Part shown: piece after piece, positions 9,231-19,016 of the stretch
Layout of the letters: the number at the start of each line of letters is the position of its first letter
How positions within the stretch are numbered: position 1 is the first letter of the stretch
NCBI RefSeq assembly: GCF_024722015.1
Contig: NZ_JANQBD010000006.1
Span: 248,001-312,000 of the forward strand
DNA from: Paenibacillus radicis (ex Xue et al. 2023)
GTDB taxonomy: Bacteria; Bacillota; Bacilli; Paenibacillales; NBRC-103111
DNA: 64,000 nucleotides
Direction: 5' to 3'
The notes under the pieces: generated by a model
The model's database searches: none
What the model was told of the DNA's origin: nothing
The model's input: the letters and a program-made list of their open reading frames with translations, nothing else
Program-made: the position numbers and the translations under genes

Positions 9231-10499
9231 TCAGTTAGGCCAGGCTGTAAAATTCCCTTGTTCATCGAAGCTCATCGGCTCAGGTGCGCCAATAATTTCT
9301 ATATCAGAGCGCTGCTTAATTTCCGGTATCAATGATTCGGATACATACAGATGCTCCAAATGAAGCGTACTGTGAATTCTCGCAAATCGCGCCAGCTCTG
9401 CCTTCACTCCCCAATTGGCCTTCAATGCCGCCGTTAAAGCTTCCTTATCATTTTCCAATATAATAGGAATCATCGCTCGATGAAGAAACGTGCTCGTAAT
9501 AACGTTTTCATTTGTTTTCTGAAAATCAATCTTATCGAATAATCTCTTGGTGGTCAGATCAGCCAAACCGATTCCGAGAGCATTGCCATGGCTTTCTTCA
9601 CTTAAATCACCTGCAATCACGTATTTAATGCGCGGCTTATCAAAGTCATCCACCCCATGAATCCTGACTCTGCCTATAATATTAGTATCCATGCCGGTAC
9701 CGCTGTAGTTTTTGCCAATATGGTCCACCATTAATATATCCAGGTCCTCTACAGGCAAGCAAGGCATATAGGAAGCGGATAGTTTAAGCAATTCTGCTTC
9801 ACGCACAGGGATTAATTCCTTAGGAATGGCTTCTATAAGGGCTGTTTGCTCCAATGCATTCTCCACAATCCCTATACCGCATAAAATGTTCGCTTTCTCC
9901 AGTACGACTTTTGCCACTTCAGGCATCATATCCCGGATACCAATGACTCCATGGTGATGAAGCGCCAGCGCTTGCTTATGCTTTCCCATGCCGATTGCCG
10001 CCATCTTCATTAAACCGCTTTCAAATCCGTGTGGAGATTGAAAATCCGTATGCACTTTAATTCGGCCTATAATAATAATCCCATCCGCTTCCCAAGCATG
10101 CCGATCCGTATATACATCCACCCCAGCCGAAGTACTTCCGATATGCGCGACCTCCATAGAAGAAACAATAGGAGCTCCACAGAATGCCTCTGTTACTCCA
10201 TAGCCGTGCAGCACCTCTACCTGACCTTCCGCTGTTGCTCCCCCATGACTGCCCATTGCGGGAATTATAAATGGAGCTGCGCCCCATTCCTTAAGCTGGC
10301 TTACAACTGCACGAAGGATAAGATGAATATTGGCTATACCTCTGCTTCCTGCTGTAAGGGCAATACGCATACCTGGAGTGATGAGCGGTTTCATCCCTAT
10401 GCGCAGCATTTCCTCCATTTCCGTACTCTCGATATGCTCCACGGCTATCCTCGGCCCTTGCAGCTTCTGCTTGATTCTTACCACTTTTGGATATTCCAT
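9231..10499 (-). CDS. LarA-like DUF2088 protein (nickel-dependent racemase/epimerase superfamily)
   Basis: 422 residues. The N-terminal half has features of the lactate-racemase (LarA/DUF2088) N domain: TAGSRGIAN, IPAMGSHGGATAEGQ and GRIKVHTDFQSPHG. Characterised members racemise or epimerise 2-hydroxyacids using a nickel-pincer nucleotide attached to a lysine and held by histidines. Candidate His and Lys residues are present, but I cannot align them confidently to the LarA catalytic set. No larB, larC or larE cofactor-synthesis genes are in the window. The gene precedes the membrane regulator by 80 bases. A role on a sugar acid from the fucosidase locus is possible but inferred. Confidence 0.75.
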   Translation of the reverse strand: MEYPKVVRIKQKLQGPRIAVEHIESTEMEEMLRIGMKPLITPGMRIALTAGSRGIANIHLILRAVVSQLKEWGAAPFIIPAMGSHGGATAEGQVEVLHGYGVTEAFCGAPIVSSMEVAHIGSTSAGVDVYTDRHAWEADGIIIIGRIKVHTDFQSPHGFESGLMKMAAIGMGKHKQALALHHHGVIGIRDMMPEVAKVVLEKANILCGIGIVENALEQTALIEAIPKELIPVREAELLKLSASYMPCLPVEDLDILMVDHIGKNYSGTGMDTNIIGRVRIHGVDDFDKPRIKYVIAGDLSEESHGNALGIGLADLTTKRLFDKIDFQKTNENVITSTFLHRAMIPIILENDKEALTAALKANWGVKAELARFARIHSTLHLEHLYVSESLIPEIKQRSDIEIIGAPEPMSFDEQGNFTAWPN

Positions 10500-10555
10500 A
10501 ACAACCCCTCTTCCTGATTTTGTTTTGTAAAAGACTTAATACTAACCATAACAGC

Positions 10556-11344
10556 CTAGATACGATGCGACTTGCGGTAAGCCGAAGGGGAAACCTTTAT
10601 TTTCTTATTAAACATCCGGCTGAAATAAAAACCGTTCTCATACCCGCACTGCTCAGCAATCTGCTCCAAAGTCAGCTCTGTTTCCAGCAGCAATGTTTGT
10701 GCTTTATGCAGCCGAAGCGAAGTTAAATAATCCATTGGTGTTTGCCCGTAAACAGCTTGAAAGCGGCGTGTGAATTGCACAGGGCTCTGTCCCAGTTCCT
10801 CGGATAGCTGCTTTAGCACCACCCGGCCAAAGGCATGCTCACTAATTTTGCGTGCTGCCGACTCTATACATACGTCCGTTTCAATTGGACCTCGATGTTT
10901 GGCACGAGCCTGATCGGCCTCTACCATGGCCATCTGCCATAAATCCTTGAGCAAATGCCCCGTACGAGCGAGCTTCACATCATCAGCGGGTTGAGTGGAT
11001 AATCTCTCTAAGTAGTAATAGTTGGATGCTAATCTACTACGGTCCATAAGCGGAATCACGACGGGAAGCTCAGACTCGGGCTGAGTGTTCCATTCAAAGC
11101 GGTAGAAGTGAAACGATAACGGCTCCAATATTTCCCTCTCAAACAGCATTAGCGGCGGACATATAACCAAATCACCAAATCCCGCTTCCCCCTCAGCCTC
11201 TCCAATTCGATAATGGAAGCGGCCTTCCGTCACGGCAAAGAGCACCCATTCCGCATATCTGTCTTCTGCCAGTTGAAAAGCTTTCTTCTGCTTCCAAAAT
11301 ACTTGAGATATTATTAAGGGCTCTAAGCAGGATGGCAAAAGCAT
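10556..11344 (-). CDS. AraC-family transcriptional regulator
   Basis: 262 residues. An N-terminal cupin-like ligand domain is followed by a C-terminal AraC DNA-binding domain with two helix-turn-helix motifs: LKQLSEELGQSPVQFTRRFQ, then LTLEQIAEQCGYENGFYFSRMFNKKI and the ending KVSPSAYRKSHR. ATG at 11344 with GAAGGGG about 11 bases upstream. It lies divergently to the FAD-dependent oxidoreductase gene (138-173 bases away depending on that gene's start), so it probably controls that gene and its own unit with the LarA-like protein. Confidence 0.88.
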   Translation of the reverse strand: MLLPSCLEPLIISQVFWKQKKAFQLAEDRYAEWVLFAVTEGRFHYRIGEAEGEAGFGDLVICPPLMLFEREILEPLSFHFYRFEWNTQPESELPVVIPLMDRSRLASNYYYLERLSTQPADDVKLARTGHLLKDLWQMAMVEADQARAKHRGPIETDVCIESAARKISEHAFGRVVLKQLSEELGQSPVQFTRRFQAVYGQTPMDYLTSLRLHKAQTLLLETELTLEQIAEQCGYENGFYFSRMFNKKIKVSPSAYRKSHRI

Positions 11345-11517
11345 ATGATATCCAGCCCCTTCTAGTCATTGAAATTTTGTATATATTGATGTTAATTCAG
11401 TGCATGTAAAAAGTAAATACGATCTATTAAAATAAAGCTGATACCGAGTATGAAAGCGATTTAGCAAAAAATCAATAGGGATTGAAATTTATTACAAGAA
11501 CAGGAGTGTGCTGCAGG

Positions 11518-13776
11518 GTGAGAACTGAAAGTATCCAAACGGACATTACGGTCATCGGCGGTGGATTATCCGGGGTCAATGCTGCTATCGCCGCCGCGCG
11601 ACTGGGGCGAACAGTCGCCTTGATTCAAAACCGACCGGTGCTGGGGGGCAATTCCAGCAGCGAGGTACGAGTATGGGTGTGTGGAGCGACAGCACACGGT
11701 ACGCATCGTTATGCCCGTGAAACTGGAATTATGGGCGAATTATTTGTCGAGAATCAATTCCAGAACCCGGATGGCAATCCGTATTTCTGGGATCTCGTTG
11801 TGCTTGAAGCCGTCCGGGCAGAGCCGAATATTCAGCTCTTCTTGAACACAGATGTGCATGAAGTGGAGGCTAGCGGCAGCAAGGATGACCGGCGTATCGA
11901 GGCTGTAACTGGATGGATGATGGGATCGGAGCGGCGCATTCGGTTTGAGAGTGAGATGTTTCTCGATTGTACCGGTGACGGGCTCGTCGGTTTTCTGGCG
12001 GGAGCCGAATATCGGCTGGGACGCGAGGCCCGCAATGAATACAATGAAGAATGGGCGCCCGAAATTGCGGATGATATCACGCTTGGGAGCAGCATTTTAT
12101 TCTATAGCAAGGATGTCGGGCATCCCGTCAAATATGTACCTCCAAGCTTCGCCAAGGATATTACCCAAACCAGCATTCCCATTAAACGCGTTATACGAAG
12201 CGGCGATAACGGCTGCTCCTATTGGTGGATAGAATGGGGCGGAGAACTGGATACGGTACATCAGAATGAGCGAATCCGCGATGAGCTCTGGTCCGTTATA
12301 TATGGAATTTGGAATTATATCAAAAATTCAGGTGACTTCGAAGCCCAGAACATGACGTTGGAATGGGTTGGGGCTCTGCCTGGCAAACGCGAATATCGCC
12401 GTTTTGTAGGCGATTATGTATTGAATCAGAATGATATCATCGCACAACGGGAATTCGAAGATCGGGTTGCTTTCGGCGGATGGTCCATCGACCTTCATCC
12501 TCCTCAAGGTATGTACTCGACGGAAAGCGGCTCCAAGCACATGCATATGGATGGCAGCTATCATATCCCCTTCCGCTCGTTATATTCGATCAACGTGTCC
12601 AACCTGCTATTTGCCGGGCGGAATATAAGCGCTTCCCACGTTGCATTCGGGACAACGCGGGTTATGGCAACATGCGCAGTAATCGGCGAGGCCGCAGGCA
12701 CGGGAGCGGCGCTTGCCGTCCAGCATGGCACAACGCCCCGTGGCGTGTATCAGCGGCATTTGGCGGAGCTGCACCAAACACTGCTGCGGCAGGATGCATC
12801 GGTGCTTGGTCTGGCGGGGGCTGACGCTAGCGATCTGGCGCGTACGGCCGCGTCTGTTACCGCATCAAGCACGCGGCAGATGCTCTCAGTGGAAGAGCCG
12901 GCGGAAGCGTACCCGCTGGACCATGATGCCGGCTTGCTGATGCCGGTTTCATCGGCGCTGGAGAAGCTGGAGCTGTTGATTGATGCAGCTGTGGACGGGA
13001 CGCTCGAAGTTGAAGTATGGAGCACCGGACGCGCGGAGAACTATGTCCCGCATACACTTCAGGTCAGCGGCACAGTCGAGGTATCCGCAGGTGAAAACCA
13101 ATGGGTCTCAGTGGCCTTGGATTGGAAGCCGGAGAAATCACAGAACACATTCATTGTCATCAAGGCAAACCCTGCGATTTCATTGTATCTCTCCAAAGCT
13201 CCGCTCAGCGGTGTCCTGGGGTTCCAACGTGGCGCCGATGCTCGAACGGTGAAGGAGCTGGAGGATCACCATCACGATCAGCCTGTTGTTCTCTGGAGCA
13301 TGCGCAAGCTGGTACGCAAGCCATTCTGCTTCAGAGCTTTCCCTCAAACTACCGCGTTTGCTGTTGAGAACGTTGTTGATGGCTACTTACGTCCATATGG
13401 AGGGCCGCATCTATGGATGTCTGAACCTCTTGCAGCTGGAAGTGAGGCATGGGTTGAGCTGACTTGGCAAGATACGGTTGCTGTTGGCGAAGTCCACCTG
13501 ACCTTTAACGATGACGTAAACGAAGATCTGATCAATCTGCATCATCACCGAACGGAATTTGAGGTCATTCCTGAGCTGGTACGCGATTACCGCATTGAAG
13601 CATGGATGGATGGCGATCAGGCATGGAGTGTATTGCATCGGGAGACAAACAACCACAAGCGCAAGCGCGTTCATCGTTTGAACAATGCTGTGCAGGTATC
13701 CAGGCTGCGTGTTGTAGCAGAGGCGACCAATGGGAGCCCGAGCGCCGAGTTGATTGAGATCCGCGTCTATTCCTGA
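11518..13776 (+). CDS. FAD-dependent oxidoreductase (PF12831 type) with C-terminal beta-rich extension
   Basis: About 752 residues. TDITVIGGGLSGVNAAIAAA is a classic dinucleotide-binding motif, followed by RPVLGGNSSSEVRVWV, characteristic of the FAD_oxidored family often found in polysaccharide-utilisation loci. FAD-binding sequence is spread over the first ~440 residues. The last ~300 look like two beta-sandwich domains, the final one resembling a discoidin-like carbohydrate-binding fold (inference). No signal peptide. The GTG at 11518 is favoured, with CAGGAG upstream at 11501-11506; GTG at 11506 and TTG at 11482 are alternatives. Substrate unknown; probably a carbohydrate of the neighbouring locus. 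Its base composition is more G+C-rich than the flanking genes, especially around 12700-13050. Confidence 0.85.
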   Translation: MRTESIQTDITVIGGGLSGVNAAIAAARLGRTVALIQNRPVLGGNSSSEVRVWVCGATAHGTHRYARETGIMGELFVENQFQNPDGNPYFWDLVVLEAVRAEPNIQLFLNTDVHEVEASGSKDDRRIEAVTGWMMGSERRIRFESEMFLDCTGDGLVGFLAGAEYRLGREARNEYNEEWAPEIADDITLGSSILFYSKDVGHPVKYVPPSFAKDITQTSIPIKRVIRSGDNGCSYWWIEWGGELDTVHQNERIRDELWSVIYGIWNYIKNSGDFEAQNMTLEWVGALPGKREYRRFVGDYVLNQNDIIAQREFEDRVAFGGWSIDLHPPQGMYSTESGSKHMHMDGSYHIPFRSLYSINVSNLLFAGRNISASHVAFGTTRVMATCAVIGEAAGTGAALAVQHGTTPRGVYQRHLAELHQTLLRQDASVLGLAGADASDLARTAASVTASSTRQMLSVEEPAEAYPLDHDAGLLMPVSSALEKLELLIDAAVDGTLEVEVWSTGRAENYVPHTLQVSGTVEVSAGENQWVSVALDWKPEKSQNTFIVIKANPAISLYLSKAPLSGVLGFQRGADARTVKELEDHHHDQPVVLWSMRKLVRKPFCFRAFPQTTAFAVENVVDGYLRPYGGPHLWMSEPLAAGSEAWVELTWQDTVAVGEVHLTFNDDVNEDLINLHHHRTEFEVIPELVRDYRIEAWMDGDQAWSVLHRETNNHKRKRVHRLNNAVQVSRLRVVAEATNGSPSAELIEIRVYS

Positions 13777-13788
13777 CTTACGTGAAGG

Positions 13789-14468
13789 GGCTGTCCCAAA
13801 AGACATTTTGAGACAACCCCTTCACCCTTTTATCCTGAATAGATGGTTGCAAAAGAGCCCTCAATTCCACTTTAATAATTGAAGGCTTTTTTGCACATCC
13901 TCGTGTATTCTTAGTGATGAATAAGATGAGGTCGCTTTCCAGCGCGTGCTCATCGTGGGTATCGGGTTCGGGGTTCGGGGTTCGGTTACGGCATTGCATG
14001 GCAGTCTGGCGCACTCCGTGCAATTATCAGGAAAATGTCAAGTTAGTTACTCCGAAAATAGCGTTCCAAGTCTTATAGCTGGAATTTCTCATGCTAATTC
14101 TACGTATTTTGGCTGATATCCACCATATCACCTCTATTAGAGTTAGTTTTTCCAGTTAGATTGATTTCAGGCGATATCCACGCTGGATTAGCGTTACAAT
14201 TTCCATCTATTTTCTTTCCTTCCGCAGCCGCCTGACAAATCATAGTCTCCTCTAGATTGAAAGCAGCTTTTGAACATCGCTTCTCGCGCCATCACTTAAG
14301 TTACATCCAAAAAGCGACCGAACTCATTTTTGGATTTTCAAACCCCCGCTCTGAAGGGAATTTCCCTACAAAAGAGACGCTTCCATTTCCGCTTACATGG
14401 TGGTTTTGGAGGCGTCTTTGTACATCCTTTGGGACTGATTCATTCACTGATACCCTTTTGGGACAGCC
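13789..14468. mobile_element. Possible remnant of a non-autonomous element with 14-bp terminal inverted repeats
   Basis: GGCTGTCCCAAAAG at 13789-13802 is repeated as its exact reverse complement at 14455-14468, framing about 680 bases with no recognisable gene. Inside is a second partial motif (CCTTTGGGAC near 14427) and a hairpin around GAGACGCTTCC/GGAGGCGTCTT (14370-14418). No transposase reading frame is visible, so this could be a decayed insertion sequence, a MITE-like element or two terminators with similar stems. It occupies the convergent junction between the FAD oxidoreductase and BrkB genes. Confidence 0.45.
13856..13892 (+). terminator. Rho-independent terminator after the FAD oxidoreductase
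   Basis: AGCCCTCAATT and AATTGAAGGCT form a stem with one mismatch, followed by TTTTTT. A longer imperfect hairpin (GAAGGGGCTGTC with GACAACCCCTTC) lies just upstream at 13784-13824. Confidence 0.7.
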
Positions 14469-14492
14469 TCTTTGATTACGTAGAGGAGACAC

Positions 14493-15320
14493 TTAAACCC
14501 GTTGCTTTTTTCGCGTCTGAAACATATAAGCCATCGCATTGATCTCGCCACCGATGATAATGACCAAAGCGCATAAGTAGAACCATGTCAGAAGGACGAT
14601 TACACCACCAAGGCTTCCGTAGGTCACATTATAATGATTCCATTGACTTAAGTAAAACGAGAATCCATACGATGTCAGCTGCCAGCCCAGCGCCGCGACA
14701 ACCGCACCGGGAAGAACATCTTTGCAATTGAGGCATGTGTTAGGTGCAATGTAATAGATCGCAATAAAGATCAGGAACAAAATGACAAGATTCAAAATCC
14801 AGCGCAGCACGTTCCACAGCTCAATATGCTTCATCTCAATATGCAGCTCCGTATGCATCCAATCCCCTATCAAATGTCCGAACACACTCAGTAGAAGAGC
14901 TGAGAACACAACAACCAGCATCCCCATCGTTAACGCAATAGCCAGCAGCTTGGAGCGAATATAGCTTTTTCGCGCTGGCAATCCATAAGCTTTATTGACG
15001 GCGAGGACGATTGCATCCATTGCAGCACTCGCAGTGAACAAGGAAAAAATCAGACCAAATGACAACGCATCGCCTCTCCTTGAATCAAGCAAACTGCGCA
15101 GCTGCTCCTCCAGCCCCAATGTCACGCTTTCCGGAATATATTCTTTGGCCAGCCCAATCACATCTTCCGATGTTATCGGCAGATAGCCAAGCAAGCTCAT
15201 AAGAAAAAGCAGAAATGGAAACACCGAGAGGAGAAAATAATAACTGCATTGTGCAGAAAGTCCGATAGCATCATCATGATTGAGCCGCTTTATCAATTGT
15301 TTTATGAAAGTAATGATCAA
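14493..15320 (-). CDS. YihY/BrkB-family inner membrane protein
   Basis: About 275 residues and roughly six membrane helices. YFLLSVFPFLLFLMSLLGYLP and the C-terminal YGSLGGVIVLLTWFYLCALVIIIGGEINA are strong signatures of the YihY/BrkB family (once misnamed ribonuclease BN). Its molecular function is not established; transporter-like roles have been suggested. The TTG at 15320 is preferred because AAGGTGG lies 9 bases upstream; the GTG at 15332 has a weaker site and adds four residues. It stands alone and converges on the FAD oxidoreductase gene. Confidence 0.88.
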   Translation of the reverse strand: MIITFIKQLIKRLNHDDAIGLSAQCSYYFLLSVFPFLLFLMSLLGYLPITSEDVIGLAKEYIPESVTLGLEEQLRSLLDSRRGDALSFGLIFSLFTASAAMDAIVLAVNKAYGLPARKSYIRSKLLAIALTMGMLVVVFSALLLSVFGHLIGDWMHTELHIEMKHIELWNVLRWILNLVILFLIFIAIYYIAPNTCLNCKDVLPGAVVAALGWQLTSYGFSFYLSQWNHYNVTYGSLGGVIVLLTWFYLCALVIIIGGEINAMAYMFQTRKKQRV

Positions 15321-15606
15321 GGAATCAGCCACCTTATATTAAGAATAAACAACAAGAGTAGATGCTGCAGCAACTGATTACTATCATTACCCCTTTTGCC
15401 CGCATCGCAAACATCCCGTTAATCTATTAGCTGCTGCTTTATGGACTTGCTTCTCGAAGCTTGTAGGTATACCCAGTAACAAATAAAAATGACTCAGTCA
15501 CTCTGTAAATCAGGAGATTATGCACTATCCTGTACAACCAATTATCGCACATAATAGCATCGGGCTTGTGATAACTATTACGCAGTGAATAGAAAGGATG
15601 AGTTTT

Positions 15607-16119
15607 GTGACTTTGGCACGAATAACGGGATGGCTCGGCTTTATCGCATTATTGGCAGGTGCTGTCAGGATGCTAATGACACCCGCATCCCTCATTTGGG
15701 GAACCGATAGTTTACCTGAGCTCGCGGCAGGTTATGCTGGCTGTGTGTTGATGGCCATCGGATCCATTGGATTGATGCTGGGACAATCCCAAAAAGCAGG
15801 AATATGGGGATTTATCGGTTCCTTGCTGATGGCAGTTGGAAATATTTTCACCTCCAGCTTAGTCTGGACCACTCTCTTTAAAACCATTACGGAGCCGTCT
15901 CAAACTTTTTTAATGATCAACAATATTGTCATGCTGCTCGGTTTTGTCATTTTTTCCCTAATCTCGATACGAGTGAACGTCTACCCTCGCTGGGCATCCA
16001 TTCTGCTGCTTGTTTCTCCACTGATCAGTATGATTCCGATGTTTGGGGACTATTTCGCATTAATGTGGGGATTAGCCTATGTTGCTTTTGGTTACCAGAT
16101 TTGGAAAGCAAGAACATAG
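15607..16119 (+). CDS. Small integral membrane protein, function unknown
   Basis: About 170 residues, almost entirely hydrophobic, with about five predicted helices (near 8-28, 45-60, 68-90, 105-125, 132-165). No catalytic or binding motif is recognised. The GTG at 15607 is chosen because AGAAAGGA lies 8 bases upstream; the ATG at 15598 touches that site and is too close. It is monocistronic and divergent from the BrkB gene. A dispersed repeat follows it. Confidence 0.75.
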   Translation: MTLARITGWLGFIALLAGAVRMLMTPASLIWGTDSLPELAAGYAGCVLMAIGSIGLMLGQSQKAGIWGFIGSLLMAVGNIFTSSLVWTTLFKTITEPSQTFLMINNIVMLLGFVIFSLISIRVNVYPRWASILLLVSPLISMIPMFGDYFALMWGLAYVAFGYQIWKART

Positions 16120-16274
16120 CCTGCATCAGGAACCTGGTATTATAAGTATTCCTGTGCAATTGCGGCGCTGCATGGCGATCGGTCGAACCCCAAGATCTTA
16201 GAAGATGGATGAATCCATGAGGACATACATTAGCTGTCCTGTTAACAATATCATGCCCCATCTATGGAAGTGAA

Positions 16275-16457
16275 GGACAATAGCGGAAATATTTGTCTTC
16301 GATCACCTGAAAAGCTCAAAAAACAGAGAGATAACGGAATTGCCAGTTCCGATATCTCTCTGTTTTTGTGCATATTGCTCCTATTCGTCCAGAATAACGG
16401 AGCTCTCTGCTCCGGCCAAATCCTTCAGGGCTCCTGGCAGCTTCGCCGCTATCCGCA
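16275..16457. repeat. Dispersed structured repeat B, copy 1 (convergent junction)
   Basis: About 180 bases related to copies at 31641, 43561 and 60189. Core hairpin: AAACAGAGAGATAACGGAA (16321-16339), 7-base loop, TTCCGATATCTCTCTGTTT (16347-16365), with T-runs on both strands, so it can serve as a terminator in either direction. A second short hairpin CGGAG/CTCCG follows near 16400. It lies between the ends of the membrane-protein gene and the solute-binding-protein gene and fills that 363-base gap. Confidence 0.8.
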
Positions 16458-16482
16458 TCTCATTTAATTGTAAATGCCGCGG

Positions 16483-18051
16483 TTATTTCTTTTTCATTTC
16501 CTGGAATGCCTTCAACTGCTCATCCATAACTTCTTTTCCACCGGTTTTCATATATTCTGCCACCATCTCATCGTAAATTTTGTCAAAATCGGCAGGTTTC
16601 GCAGTAACCGTTTTTACCAATATTTCTATTCCCTTATCGCCAAGCGTTTGGCTGTACTTGATTTGTGCTTCAATCGGCCTGTCAAAACGAGGGGGCAGCT
16701 GGCCATCCTGATCTCCTACCTTAATACTGTTCATTGTAAATTCCTTATATTTGGGATCCGCTGCATTCGCTTTTAATGTTTTCTCAGCATCGCCCATATC
16801 CTTACCGTTGATCAGCATACTGTAGTCCAAATAATTGTACATGACCTTCTTCGCTTCTTCCGAATCGATAATTACCGGTATGCCGTCCTCACCCATTTTG
16901 TAGGTTACACCCTCAGTGCCGTTCTGCAAATCGAAAATAACCTTATAATCCGACATCCAGTTCAGAAATTTGATAACCTCCACGGCTCTTTTGCTCGATT
17001 TGGGAATTGCGATATGGGCTGACAATGGATGATATATCGATTTTACATGCTTGCCTTCAAAATTGGTAAACGGATCTACCGCTGCCAGCACAGCACTTGG
17101 CACATTTTTCTGTAAGGTCGAATAATACGCTTGATAAACAGGCTCATTTGTATTTGTTATCGCAAATCCGATTAAGCCGTTTACCAAATCGGCCTGAAAT
17201 TTCTTGCCATCCTTATCCAAAGCAAAATCCGGACTAATTAAACCTTCATTGTACAGCTTGTTCAAATACTTGTATCCATCCTTATTGCCAGGCTTCATTA
17301 AGTCTGGCAAGGAGTTGTACTCCTCATCGGTCATCTTTTTCCAGAACGATCTTACCAGCGGATCCAGATTATTATTATACCGGATTCCATAAGGGATGAC
17401 CTTGCCTCCAGTTCCCCCCGGATCCTTTTCCTTAAATGCTTTTAATACCGCATAAAATTCATCGGTCGTCTTAGGCGGCTGCATCCCGAGCTTGTCGAGC
17501 CAGTCCTTACGGATCATAGGTGTTTGGGAGGCTATAATAATCCGCTTGGCAGGAATTGTGTACTGCTTGCCGCTAATAACACCGTAGCTGAGCAGCTGAT
17601 CACCCAAATATTTTTTCAAATTAGGCCCATACTGGTTAATTAAATCTCCCAGCTCGGTCAATCCCCCCTGCTTTACCCAGTTTTGAACCGCGGGATCGCT
17701 ATAAGTAAATATAAGATCGGGCGCTTCGTTAGCCGACATCAGCACATTCAGCTTAGGCACTTCCTCCGTTCTAGGCACCGTAACAAATTCAAGCTTAATA
17801 TTATTCGGATCACCAAACTTCTCCTGCATATATTTGACAAAGTAGCTTTCCGTAAGAGGCGGAGCCCCAGGCGGTGTATTGCCGCGGTCGAACAGCTCAA
17901 TTTTGAGTGTAACAGGTGGCCCTTTCTTGCCACTATCCGAAGAACCCCCGCTAGGGCTCTCCCCACCGGAACAAGCAGCAAGCATGCCTGCAAGCAAGGT
18001 AACGGCTAAAGAACAGCTAATGGTTTTGACAGATGATATTTTTAGATGCAT
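16483..18051 (-). CDS. Extracellular solute-binding lipoprotein (LplA type), second system
   Basis: 522 residues. Signal with lipobox LAAC and lipidated Cys27. WLDKLGMQPPKTTDEFYAVLKAF and related motifs match the large carbohydrate-binding proteins of Lpl-type ABC importers. ATG at 18051, with AAGGGAG upstream. Last gene of the minus-strand unit LplB - LplC - binding protein, 80 bases after the permease. Substrate unknown. Repeat B copy 1 immediately downstream probably terminates the transcript. Confidence 0.9.
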   Translation of the reverse strand: MHLKISSVKTISCSLAVTLLAGMLAACSGGESPSGGSSDSGKKGPPVTLKIELFDRGNTPPGAPPLTESYFVKYMQEKFGDPNNIKLEFVTVPRTEEVPKLNVLMSANEAPDLIFTYSDPAVQNWVKQGGLTELGDLINQYGPNLKKYLGDQLLSYGVISGKQYTIPAKRIIIASQTPMIRKDWLDKLGMQPPKTTDEFYAVLKAFKEKDPGGTGGKVIPYGIRYNNNLDPLVRSFWKKMTDEEYNSLPDLMKPGNKDGYKYLNKLYNEGLISPDFALDKDGKKFQADLVNGLIGFAITNTNEPVYQAYYSTLQKNVPSAVLAAVDPFTNFEGKHVKSIYHPLSAHIAIPKSSKRAVEVIKFLNWMSDYKVIFDLQNGTEGVTYKMGEDGIPVIIDSEEAKKVMYNYLDYSMLINGKDMGDAEKTLKANAADPKYKEFTMNSIKVGDQDGQLPPRFDRPIEAQIKYSQTLGDKGIEILVKTVTAKPADFDKIYDEMVAEYMKTGGKEVMDEQLKAFQEMKKK

Positions 18052-18130
18052 CTACTACAACTCCCTTGACTAAGTTTGGTAAAGCCTGTACCCTTGCCCC
18101 TTGGTCTGGTGCTTCTGCTCAATTGATAAA

Positions 18131-19003
18131 TCAACCTTTTACAGCGCCGATCATCATTCCGGATATAAAATAACGCTGCAGCCACGGATAAACCAACAGA
18201 ATAGGAAGCGTGGCGAACATAATGCTGGCCGCCTTCAAGCTCTCAGGAATTGGAGCGGTCGCATTCATGCCTTCTGTTGCCGTAGAATCACTCATTTGAT
18301 TGCTGATGACAAGCTGGTAAAGCTTCAATTGAATCGGGTACAACTCCTGTTTCGTTATATAGAACAGCGCGTCCATAAATCCGTTCCAGCGTCCTACCGC
18401 ATAAAATAAGCTTAATGTTGCGATTACCGGCAAGGAAAGCGGCAATACGATTCGAATCAAGGTTCCAAAGTGGGAGCTTCCATCCATTCGCGCCGATTCT
18501 TCCAATTCTTCAGGGATGGAGGAAAAGAACGACTTTAATATAATTAAATAAAAGGCATTGATCATACCGGGGAGCACTAGAGCCCAGATTGTATTGGTCA
18601 GCATCAATGATTTCACTAGCAAATATTCGGGAATTAAGCCGCCGCTGAAAAACATCGTAAATAAAATCATAAGCAGACAAAAGTCCCTGCCCTTCAATTT
18701 CTTCTTGGTAAGCGGATAAGCTGCACAAATCGTCATGGTCATACAGATCACAGTAAAAACAACCACAAGCAAAATAGTGAATAGCAATGAGCTTATCATT
18801 CTGCCATCGGAAAGCACCATTTGATAAGCCAGCGTACTAAGCTCCACTGGAAACACGGTTACTTTGTTCGAGATGATTGCGGCATTAGAACTTAATGAAA
18901 CGGAAGCCAGATGAAGTATCGGAACCAGGCACAAGAAGGATGCAATGGTTACAACCAGTATGATGAACATATCGATCAATCTGTCATTTAAGCTTGCTTT
19001 CAT
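18131..19003 (-). CDS. Sugar ABC transporter permease, LplC/YtcP type, second system
   Basis: 290 residues, six predicted membrane helices. EAA loop at ESARMDGSSHFGTLIRIVLPL; C-terminus FISGMMIGAVKG matches the subfamily. GAGAGGGGG lies before the ATG. Thirteen bases separate it from the upstream LplB-type permease, so the two are co-transcribed and form the heterodimeric channel of one importer. Confidence 0.9.
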   Translation of the reverse strand: MKASLNDRLIDMFIILVVTIASFLCLVPILHLASVSLSSNAAIISNKVTVFPVELSTLAYQMVLSDGRMISSLLFTILLVVVFTVICMTMTICAAYPLTKKKLKGRDFCLLMILFTMFFSGGLIPEYLLVKSLMLTNTIWALVLPGMINAFYLIILKSFFSSIPEELEESARMDGSSHFGTLIRIVLPLSLPVIATLSLFYAVGRWNGFMDALFYITKQELYPIQLKLYQLVISNQMSDSTATEGMNATAPIPESLKAASIMFATLPILLVYPWLQRYFISGMMIGAVKG

Positions 19004-19016
19004 TGGAGCCCCCTCT

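Noticed and set aside
11451..11466. TGAAAGCGATTTAGCA as a cre site before the FAD oxidoreductase
   Set aside because: Only the left half fits the consensus; the right half has three mismatches.
12431..13367. Several overlapping reading frames within the FAD oxidoreductase gene
   Set aside because: They arise from the G+C-rich stretch in other frames of a clear coding gene.
16321..16365. Hairpin as a single gene-specific terminator
   Set aside because: The same hairpin with its flanks recurs at three other places, so it is part of a dispersed repeat.
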